Of a DNA stretch of 37,321 nucleotides, positions 31,638-37,321 are shown in pieces. The first letter of the stretch is position 1; the number at the start of each line of letters is the position of its first letter. Position numbers and translations under genes: made by a program. The notes under the pieces were generated by a model, which had not been told where the DNA came from, made no database searches, and was given only the letters and a program-made list of their open reading frames with translations. Source of the DNA: Pseudomonadota bacterium (lineage in GTDB: Bacteria; Myxococcota_A; UBA796; GCA-2862545); the NCBI GenBank assembly GCA_947490265.1, contig CANLGQ010000007.1:1-37321 (forward strand), read 5' to 3'.

Positions 31638-31649
31638 GGTCGAAAGACC
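31638..31649 (+). other. GNRA-capped hairpin just before the TonB-receptor ribosome binding site
   Basis: GGTC-GAAA-GACC is a 4-bp stem closed by a stable GAAA tetraloop, located 2 bp before AGAGGA (31651-31656), the likely ribosome binding site. Such placement can affect initiation or mRNA stability. Chance occurrence is possible because the stem is short. Confidence 0.35.
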
Positions 31650-31665
31650 CAGAGGACAAAGCGAC

Positions 31666-34434
31666 ATGCTCCTCATCCGCTGCAATCCCCGCGCGATCCT
31701 CCGATGGTTCGCCACCGCAATCGCCCTGTGGATCGCCGTCCCCGCGTTCGCGCAGACCACAGGTGCGATCCGCATCACGGTCGTGGATCCAGACGATCTC
31801 CCGATCCCGGGCGCCGAGGTGACCCTCGGCAGCGACGCCGGCGTGATGGGCGGCGCTCAGGTGCGCTCCGCCGATGACAACGGCCAGGTCGTATTCTCGG
31901 CATTGCTCCCCGGGTACTACTCCGTCGACGCGACCAAGGCGGAGTTTCAAGGGGTTCGGGCGACCGGGATTCAGGTCAACATCGGCCGCGAGACGGCCCA
32001 GACGCTCGTGTTGCTCCCCGGCTCGGGCACCGTCGTCGAGGTCATCGTCAAGAAGGCGGTCGACGTCAACTCCACCTCGAAGGGTGAAGTCCTCACGCGC
32101 GAATTTCTCCAGCGCGTCCCGGCCGGTCGCAGCTACCAGCAGGCGGTCCAGACCGCAGCCGGTGTCACCGGCGGTGGAAACCCGAGCATGGCCGGTGGCG
32201 CGTACAACGAAAACACCTACATGCTCGACGGGGCGACGATCACCGACCCCGTGACCGGCACGTTCTCGGTCAACTTCAACTTCGACGCGATCGCCCAGAT
32301 CGAGGTGCTCCTCGGCGGCTACATGCCGGAGTACGGAACGTCCGCGGGTGGCGTCCTCAACGTCGTCACCGAGTCCGGCGGCAACAACCTCGAGTTCAAC
32401 CTCTCGGCCTACTACGAAAACGGACAGTGGTCGCCGAAGATCGACGAGCGCTACACCGCCGATGGCTTCCTGCTCGCGCCGACCGGGTTCGACCAGGAGT
32501 TCCAGGTCATCGGGATCTCCGGCTTGGTGAGCGGCCCCATCGTGCGCGATAAGGCCTGGCTCATCGTCAGCTACCTGGGTGAGCGCAGCTTGATCGGGTT
32601 CTCCGGCGTGGCTGTGCCCCGGGACTACGATGGCAACTACGTGTTGGCCAAGGCCACGGTCCAGCCGGTCGAAGAGCATCGCTTCACCGCGTTCATCCAG
32701 ATGGACCCCACGGTGATCGACAACAATACCCAAAGCGTGTTCACGCGGCCCGAGGCCCAGGATCGCCAGGCTCAGGGCGGGTTCGTGTCCCAGGGGCGGT
32801 GGCAGTGGTTCCTCTCGCCGGACACCAGCCTGGACACGATGGTCGTCGTGCAGAAGACGTACATCGAAGTCGCCACGGTGCCGTGCACCCACGATCGCGA
32901 CCTCGGCTATAGCCCCTGCGCGCCGGACGAGATCGAGAATTCGCAGGACTGGGAGTCGCCGGGTCACGTCGGCCTGAACGGTGCCTTCGACACTGTGAAC
33001 TACGGCATCTACTACTTCGACGACCGCTACCGCTACCAGGCCTCGACCAAGCTGTCGGTCCTGTCGGTGAAGGATCCCTTCGAGGGTTCGCATGACTTCA
33101 AGTTCGGCGTCGAAGGCGTGCAGGTCGTGTGGGACCAGCTGCAAGGTTACAGCAGCAACTCGCTGTACTACGACATCAACCAGACGTTCTCCGACCCGAA
33201 CTCCCTCGAGGGCTACTTCTGGTTCGAGATCACCGGTCCGATCACGTTCCGAACCACCGGGTCGCAGTTCAACGCCTTCGCCCAGGACTCGTACAAGCCG
33301 GTCAGCAACCTGACCATCAACTACGGGTCCCGCATCGACAACTTCGTGATGCGCAACGATCTCGGCGAGCCGGTGCTCGACGGCACCGTGTTCGGCCCGC
33401 GCATCTTCGCGGCGTGGGATCCATTCAAGGACCAGAAGACCAAGGTGGCGGCTGGTTACGGCCGGTTCAACGACACCGGAACCTTCGATGTCGCGAGCTT
33501 CACCTCGGCCGCCAGCTACGGCAGCAAGATGTTCCTCGGGGAGAACATCCTCGGCGCGGTGGATGGCTCCTTGAACACCGCGGACTACATGTATGACCTG
33601 GGTCCCCGCGAGAACACCAACATCTCGGCCGAGAATCTCCGCACGCCGCAGGTCGACGAGCTCCTGTTGTCCCTGGAGCGCGAGGTGATCTCGGACGTCG
33701 CGCTGTTCAGCAACGTGTCGACGAAGTTCACCCGGTACATGTACGAGTACGACACGACGAACATCATCTACGACAGCGATGGTTCGACGGTCATCGGCTC
33801 GCGCAACGACGACCCGAACGTCCCGATCTACCGCCTCCGCACCCCGCTCCTCGCCAAGCGCGACTACGTGCAGTGGGACCTCGGAATCCGAAAGGTCGAG
33901 TCGCGCCGCTGGTACAGCAACGTGACCTACACCTACACGCACTCCAGCGGCTCGAGCCAAGTCCGTACCTCGGGGTCGTTCCGCCGTGATCCCCAGACCC
34001 AGTACAACTACGGTCCGTTCCCGAGCACCGACCTCACCCACGTGGTCAAGGCCACCGGCTACTGGGACCTCCCGACCGATCCCTGGACCCAGTCCATCGG
34101 CTGGTTCTTCCAGTACGCCAGCGGGTATCCGATCGAGCGTCTGTATTACGCCGAGTACGAGGCGGGCGGCGACGGCGGGTTCTACAACCTGCGCATCCAG
34201 CCGCGCGGCACCTACACCCGGTACACCCCCTCGTGGTTCCTAAACCTGCAGTTCCAGCAGCAGGTCAACGTGCGCAAGGGCCGCCTGCAGTTCAGCCTCG
34301 AAATCGACAACATCACGAACAACCAGGCCCCCTCGTACTTCAACTCCAGCTCGCTGTACACGGAGAACCGTCTCTTCGCGAACGGCCGTCAACAGCCCCG
34401 TTCGTTCATCCTCGGCGCCGAATACAACTTCTGA
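31666..34434 (+). CDS. Oar-like TonB-dependent outer-membrane receptor
   Basis: The 922-residue product has a signal peptide (about 1-29, ending AFAQ). Next comes a carboxypeptidase-regulatory-like domain (about 33-110): GAIRITVVDPDDLPIPGAEV and LLPGYYSVDATKAEF. The plug follows (about 120-235) with GGGNPSMAGGAYNENTYMLD and EYGTSAGGVLNVVTESGGN. The remainder is a large beta-barrel rich in Tyr, Trp and Asn, ending SFILGAEYNF with a C-terminal Phe. This is the architecture of Oar of Myxococcus xanthus and SusC-like receptors. The ATG at 31666 is preferred over an upstream in-frame TTG (31633) because AGAGGA precedes it and the signal peptide then begins properly. Two lipoprotein genes follow and are probably co-transcribed; the ligand is unknown. 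Confidence 0.93.
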   Translation: MLLIRCNPRAILRWFATAIALWIAVPAFAQTTGAIRITVVDPDDLPIPGAEVTLGSDAGVMGGAQVRSADDNGQVVFSALLPGYYSVDATKAEFQGVRATGIQVNIGRETAQTLVLLPGSGTVVEVIVKKAVDVNSTSKGEVLTREFLQRVPAGRSYQQAVQTAAGVTGGGNPSMAGGAYNENTYMLDGATITDPVTGTFSVNFNFDAIAQIEVLLGGYMPEYGTSAGGVLNVVTESGGNNLEFNLSAYYENGQWSPKIDERYTADGFLLAPTGFDQEFQVIGISGLVSGPIVRDKAWLIVSYLGERSLIGFSGVAVPRDYDGNYVLAKATVQPVEEHRFTAFIQMDPTVIDNNTQSVFTRPEAQDRQAQGGFVSQGRWQWFLSPDTSLDTMVVVQKTYIEVATVPCTHDRDLGYSPCAPDEIENSQDWESPGHVGLNGAFDTVNYGIYYFDDRYRYQASTKLSVLSVKDPFEGSHDFKFGVEGVQVVWDQLQGYSSNSLYYDINQTFSDPNSLEGYFWFEITGPITFRTTGSQFNAFAQDSYKPVSNLTINYGSRIDNFVMRNDLGEPVLDGTVFGPRIFAAWDPFKDQKTKVAAGYGRFNDTGTFDVASFTSAASYGSKMFLGENILGAVDGSLNTADYMYDLGPRENTNISAENLRTPQVDELLLSLEREVISDVALFSNVSTKFTRYMYEYDTTNIIYDSDGSTVIGSRNDDPNVPIYRLRTPLLAKRDYVQWDLGIRKVESRRWYSNVTYTYTHSSGSSQVRTSGSFRRDPQTQYNYGPFPSTDLTHVVKATGYWDLPTDPWTQSIGWFFQYASGYPIERLYYAEYEAGGDGGFYNLRIQPRGTYTRYTPSWFLNLQFQQQVNVRKGRLQFSLEIDNITNNQAPSYFNSSSLYTENRLFANGRQQPRSFILGAEYNF

Positions 34435-34443
34435 GGCATAGCA

Positions 34444-35382
34444 ATGTCGCGCTACACCCTGATTCCGGTCGTCGTCGCTACCTTGGCGGGTTGCCATTGG
34501 GACGAGGGCCTCGTCATCGAGAACATGGTCGGCACTGTGGTGCTGGCGCCAGAGGCGCTCACGCGGCCCTTCGTGAGCGAAGAGGGCGTGGAGTCCACGA
34601 TCACCGATCCCCGGCTGATCGGGCCGGTGTACCTCGGCGTCTATTCGGGCGTTACCGCGGGGATTGAGCCCTATCTCTATCCGTATGTCGGTCCGCAGTT
34701 CGTCGAGGGGGTGTCGGGCGACACCTACCCGTACGGCGGCACGACGGTGGGCGACATTCGCTACGCATGCGTCGAGTTCCTCACTTGTAAGCTGACCTCC
34801 GGACGATTCGTCGACTTCGACGCCATCGTCGACTGGTTCGGGAACACGCTGCAGGATCCGGTGGTTGATCAGTTCGGAAACGAGATTGAAACCGGCGATT
34901 TTCTCCGCCAGGCCTGCTACGACCTGCTCGAGATCACGAGCGATGCCGAGGTTCGGATCACCGCGTATGAGGATCGCAACGGCGACGGGGCGGTGGACGA
35001 AGGCGACCTCGACTTCGTCGTCCGCGAGGATGGCAAGTGGGAGGCGGAGTTCACGCTCTGGCAGCAGGACTACTTCGACAACAGCGCCAAGGTCGAGGAG
35101 GACGACGGCTCGGAGGACGAGATCCACGGGTTCACGCTCTTCGGCTGGATGGACGCGCCGGCGGTGGGGTCGGGTGAACTATCGACCTGCAACGGCGAAG
35201 TCGCGGGGTTCAACGAGAACACCTACAACAATTACTTCTATGGCGGACGCCCCTACCTCGACGTGTTGAACGACCCAGGGTTCTACATCTCGACGGGGGA
35301 CTGGGTGTCCGGCGAGCCCTACCAGTATGAGAGCGAGTGGGACACCCCCGAGCTCGAGCTCAATTTTGAGGTGACGGAATGA
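34444..35382 (+). CDS. Lipoprotein of unknown function with one EF-hand-like loop
   Basis: The 312-residue product has lipobox LAGC (Cys17). No family is recognised. The mature part is acidic and rich in Tyr and Asp, and contains DRNGDGAVDEGD (about 178-189), which matches a Ca-binding EF-hand or dockerin-like loop with acids at positions 1, 3, 5 and 12. Three to four Cys residues could pair. The ATG lies 9 bp after the TonB-receptor stop, so the two genes are co-transcribed. By position it may be the surface partner of the receptor, as SusD is for SusC, although there is no SusD sequence similarity visible. Asn/Tyr-rich segments near the C-terminus (ENTYNNYFYGG) suggest an exposed surface. 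Confidence 0.8.
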   Translation: MSRYTLIPVVVATLAGCHWDEGLVIENMVGTVVLAPEALTRPFVSEEGVESTITDPRLIGPVYLGVYSGVTAGIEPYLYPYVGPQFVEGVSGDTYPYGGTTVGDIRYACVEFLTCKLTSGRFVDFDAIVDWFGNTLQDPVVDQFGNEIETGDFLRQACYDLLEITSDAEVRITAYEDRNGDGAVDEGDLDFVVREDGKWEAEFTLWQQDYFDNSAKVEEDDGSEDEIHGFTLFGWMDAPAVGSGELSTCNGEVAGFNENTYNNYFYGGRPYLDVLNDPGFYISTGDWVSGEPYQYESEWDTPELELNFEVTE

Positions 35383-36389
35383 AGCCGCTGCTCTTCCCGG
35401 TGCTCCTCCTGGCCGCCGGTTGTGACTATGAGCCGACGTGGCTGTACCCGGTCGCCTCCGAGCAGGCGCCCGCGTTGTACGAGCTCTTCTCTGAAGACGG
35501 CGAACCGCTGGTGCCCGCCGACATCAACGACTCCACCGACGCGCAGAAGAACACGATCTACGCCGAGGTCGGGGCGTCGTTGAACGCCCAGAAGGGCGGC
35601 GTCACCTTCAACTTTGTCGGCACGGGCGGCGACGTCTGTGTGCTGGTCGACCCAGAGGGGGTCACCTGGACCGAAGCGGTGTCGCCGCGGCTCGACGACA
35701 ACTCGAGGCCCTGGTCGTACCCAGACAACCTCTACGACGACGGCGACATCGACATCTACGGCGGGCTCTCGGTCTACTACACCGGGTCGTCGGACGAGAT
35801 CGGTGACTTCAAGGTGTCGTACGAAGATCCGCTGGGGAACCCGGTGGAGGTCTCGCTCTCGGTGTGCGCTTCGACCTCGCTGTTCGAGACCGTCAACGCC
35901 CACGCCGGGCGGAGCACCGTAGAGTCGTGCACGCTTCCGCAGACCGACCTCGGCGTGGAGTACACGGTTGTTCTCGAGACGTGGTCGACCCCGCTCGACG
36001 ACGATCGGCTGTCCTTCGGCCTGATCCTCGCCAATGGCGACTGTGGGACCCTCCAGTCGCGCTTGGGCTTCTCCGGCGATTATCACGCGCTCGAGTGCAT
36101 GATCCCGGGCGAGGCGCTGATGCCCACGTCCCAGGGTCCTTGGTACGGGAAAGCGGCCATCAACGACCTGATCTGGGGCGCCCCGGTCGAGGGCGGCATG
36201 GGGTACGTGGACTACGAGCGCGAGTTCTGTGAAGACATCGCCACCAGCCGGATCGACCAGTTCTGCGGCGACGAGGCCGACGACGTGGCCGCCGACCTGT
36301 CCGTGTGCAGCTGGTTCCGCGGGGAGGAAGACGCGGTTCACTGCTTCTGCGGCGACCCGGCCTGGAGCCCAGAGCCAGGCGCGTTCTAG
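35379..36389 (+). CDS. Lipoprotein of unknown function, receptor operon partner
   Basis: The 336-residue product has lipobox LAAGC (Cys15). The mature protein is acidic and contains about a dozen Cys, concentrated in the last 60 residues (including CFCGD near the end), so several disulfides are likely. Beta-strand-like stretches (GVTFNFVGTGGDVCVLVD, EVSLSVCASTS) suggest one or two beta-sandwich domains. I do not recognise a family. The ATG overlaps the stop of the preceding lipoprotein gene by 4 bp (ATGA), so the receptor and both lipoproteins form one operon. A ligand-capture role next to the TonB receptor is inferred from position only. The gene ends 18 bp before the convergent nucleotidyltransferase stop. 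Confidence 0.8.
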   Translation: MKPLLFPVLLLAAGCDYEPTWLYPVASEQAPALYELFSEDGEPLVPADINDSTDAQKNTIYAEVGASLNAQKGGVTFNFVGTGGDVCVLVDPEGVTWTEAVSPRLDDNSRPWSYPDNLYDDGDIDIYGGLSVYYTGSSDEIGDFKVSYEDPLGNPVEVSLSVCASTSLFETVNAHAGRSTVESCTLPQTDLGVEYTVVLETWSTPLDDDRLSFGLILANGDCGTLQSRLGFSGDYHALECMIPGEALMPTSQGPWYGKAAINDLIWGAPVEGGMGYVDYEREFCEDIATSRIDQFCGDEADDVAADLSVCSWFRGEEDAVHCFCGDPAWSPEPGAF

Positions 36390-36407
36390 CGGATCGCGAG
36401 GGACGGG

Positions 36408-37321
36408 CTAGCGCTCCTCGGCCAGTCGCCGGGCGAGCGCCAGTGCGTCCTCGCGGGACGCCACCGTGCCCTCGAGCTGTGCCTCGTAGACGGCGCTGAG
36501 GATTCGGCCCATGCGCGGGCCGGGAGGCAGGCTCAGGGCCTGCAAGTCTCGGCCCAGGACGAACCGAGGGGGGGGCTCGGTGAGGATGCCGAGTGCGGCG
36601 GCCCGCTCCAGGCGGTCGGGACGGTCCGGTGCGAGGATCGCGCGAAGCGCGAGGGCCAATCCCGCCTCGCACCGCGCAGAGAGGTGGCGCAGATCGCGGT
36701 CGGTGTCCGCGGGGTCCCGCCAGTGGGCGACCACCGCATGGACGGCTTCGCGGACGGGATAGCCGCCGATCTTGTGGAGCCACAGCCGGTCGAGGGTCGC
36801 TTCGACCGCGGTGGGGGTCTGCTCGGCAAGCCAGCAGGCGAGCATCAGCGCCCACCTGCGGCCGTGCGGGGCGGTGGCGGCGCGCATCGGCACCAGCGCG
36901 GTGAGCGCGGCGTCGCGCTCGGGTCGATCGACGAGCTCGGGGAACACCCGGCGGAGGATGTCCGCGTCGCGCGCGACCTGGAGGCCGCGACCCGGATCGG
37001 TGGCGGACAGGAGCAGCTTCTCCCATTCCCCGGCGATCCGCTCGGCGGGCAGCTCCGCGAGCGGTGCGGTGCGGCAGAGGGCCAGAAGGGAAGGATCGAC
37101 GTCGAACCCCAGCCGGGCGCTGAACTGGACGACCCTGAGGGCGCGGAGCGGATCTTCCAGAAAGGTGGTGGCGTCGACCGCAGCGAGACGCCGGGACGCG
37201 AGGTCGGCGAGGCCGTTGCAGGGGTCGACGATCTCCCCGGTGCGCAGGTCGGCGAAGATGGCGTTGACCGTGAGGTCGCGGCGCCTCGCGGCCTCGGTCA
37301 CCGAGAGGAAGGGGTCGCCTT
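36408..37321 (-). CDS. CCA-adding enzyme/poly(A) polymerase family nucleotidyltransferase (N-terminus outside window)
   Basis: The frame enters from the right edge; 304 residues are visible. Near the left end of the protein is EAARRRDLTVNAIF, the conserved RRD-x-T-x-NA motif of class II tRNA nucleotidyltransferases and poly(A) polymerases, followed by GEIVDPCNGLADLASRRLAAV and FLEDPLRALRVVQFSARLGF, the neck and nucleotide-recognition segments. The C-terminal half is helical and may contain a degenerate HD-like region, but no intact HD pair is seen. The catalytic DxD head would lie outside the window. The family repairs or adds CCA to tRNA 3' ends, or adds poly(A) to RNA; sequence alone does not separate these. 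An internal GTG at 37301 could be mistaken for the start, but homologous sequence continues upstream of it. Confidence 0.88.
   Translation of the reverse strand, partial: GDPFLSVTEAARRRDLTVNAIFADLRTGEIVDPCNGLADLASRRLAAVDATTFLEDPLRALRVVQFSARLGFDVDPSLLALCRTAPLAELPAERIAGEWEKLLLSATDPGRGLQVARDADILRRVFPELVDRPERDAALTALVPMRAATAPHGRRWALMLACWLAEQTPTAVEATLDRLWLHKIGGYPVREAVHAVVAHWRDPADTDRDLRHLSARCEAGLALALRAILAPDRPDRLERAAALGILTEPPPRFVLGRDLQALSLPPGPRMGRILSAVYEAQLEGTVASREDALALARRLAEER

Larger units (their letters stand above)
31307..31665. other. Gene-free divergent intergenic region (359 bp)
   Basis: Between the divergent metalloprotease and TonB-receptor operons no coding frame looks real. The left part holds the minus-strand promoter. 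The right part, from about 31545, contains a TTGACT hexamer (31550-31555) with a weak -10-like TAGACC 17 bp later, and two short hairpins in front of the TonB gene. I see no tRNA and no riboswitch class I can name. Confidence 0.6.

Noticed and set aside
31500-31665. Cobalamin or c-di-GMP riboswitch upstream of the TonB receptor
   Set aside because: A GAAA-capped hairpin is present, but I could not find the conserved core sequences of either class.
31516-34041. Long minus-strand open frame (841 codons) opposite the TonB receptor
   Set aside because: It is the antisense shadow of a strong Oar-like receptor gene; the translation lacks any domain and has the Val/Arg/Asp-rich composition typical of reversed GC-rich codons.
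36390-36407. Terminator between convergent genes
   Set aside because: Only 18 bp, with no stem-loop and T-run visible.

Overview
The window is very GC-rich, with strongly G/C-biased third codon positions and densely packed genes that mostly overlap by 4 bp (ATGA or GTGA). Several traits point to the Myxococcota (the former Deltaproteobacteria): a secreted metalloprotease with a MYXO-CTERM-like tail, an Oar-like TonB-dependent receptor with an N-terminal carboxypeptidase-regulatory domain, many lipoproteins including one with an Asp/Thr linker, a pseudokinase-PP2C fusion, and a lipoprotein sulfatase-like enzyme. The taxon is inferred from these features, not from a marker gene.

Layout. (1) 1-480: the 3' end of a probable SAM-methyltransferase and a doubtful small ORF. 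(2) 5004-480 (minus): a RavA-like MoxR ATPase, a ViaA-like VWA protein and a DUF900-type alpha/beta hydrolase in one operon. (3) 5143-6170 (plus): two proteins of unknown function. (4) 6630-6172 (minus): an OmpA-domain lipoprotein. (5) 6775-16454 (plus): a ten-gene, translationally coupled lipid operon: degenerate HAD protein, fatty-acyl-reductase-like SDR, second SDR, polysaccharide pyruvyl transferase family protein, enoyl-CoA hydratase, acyl carrier protein, acyl-AMP ligase, diacylglycerol/lipid kinase, PlsC acyltransferase and TetR regulator. A perfect 16-bp palindrome lies in front of it. A membrane fatty-acid hydroxylase/sterol desaturase (17318-16455, minus) converges on it and has its own perfect palindrome upstream. 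(6) 17556-18335 (plus): a membrane-anchored PDZ protein. (7) 25077-18332 (minus): a six-gene envelope operon with two OB-fold-like lipoproteins, an outer-membrane beta-barrel, a lamin-tail-domain lipoprotein, a degenerate PLD lipoprotein and an intact PLD plus lamin-tail lipoprotein. (8) 25249-26748 (plus): zinc ribbon, pseudokinase and PP2C in one chain. (9) 31306-26749 (minus): a secreted protein, a matrixin-like metalloprotease with a MYXO-CTERM-like tail, and a sulfatase-like lipoprotein. (10) 31666-36389 (plus): an Oar-like TonB receptor followed by two lipoproteins. (11) 37321-36408 (minus): a CCA-adding/poly(A) polymerase family nucleotidyltransferase, cut by the window end.

Two loci look like candidate undescribed systems. 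The lipid operon carries parts to activate an acyl chain (ligase, ACP), change it (hydratase, two reductases), place it on a glycerol-type backbone (PlsC, lipid kinase) and perhaps decorate it (pyruvyl transferase, hydroxylase), under a local TetR. The envelope operon looks like the lamin-tail and OB-fold parts of a secreted ExeM/Xds-type nuclease split into separate surface lipoproteins, with a PLD domain instead of the usual EEP catalytic domain, plus a dedicated outer-membrane barrel. Capture or processing of extracellular DNA is one hypothesis.

No tRNA, rRNA, CRISPR array, insertion sequence, integrase or phage gene was recognised.
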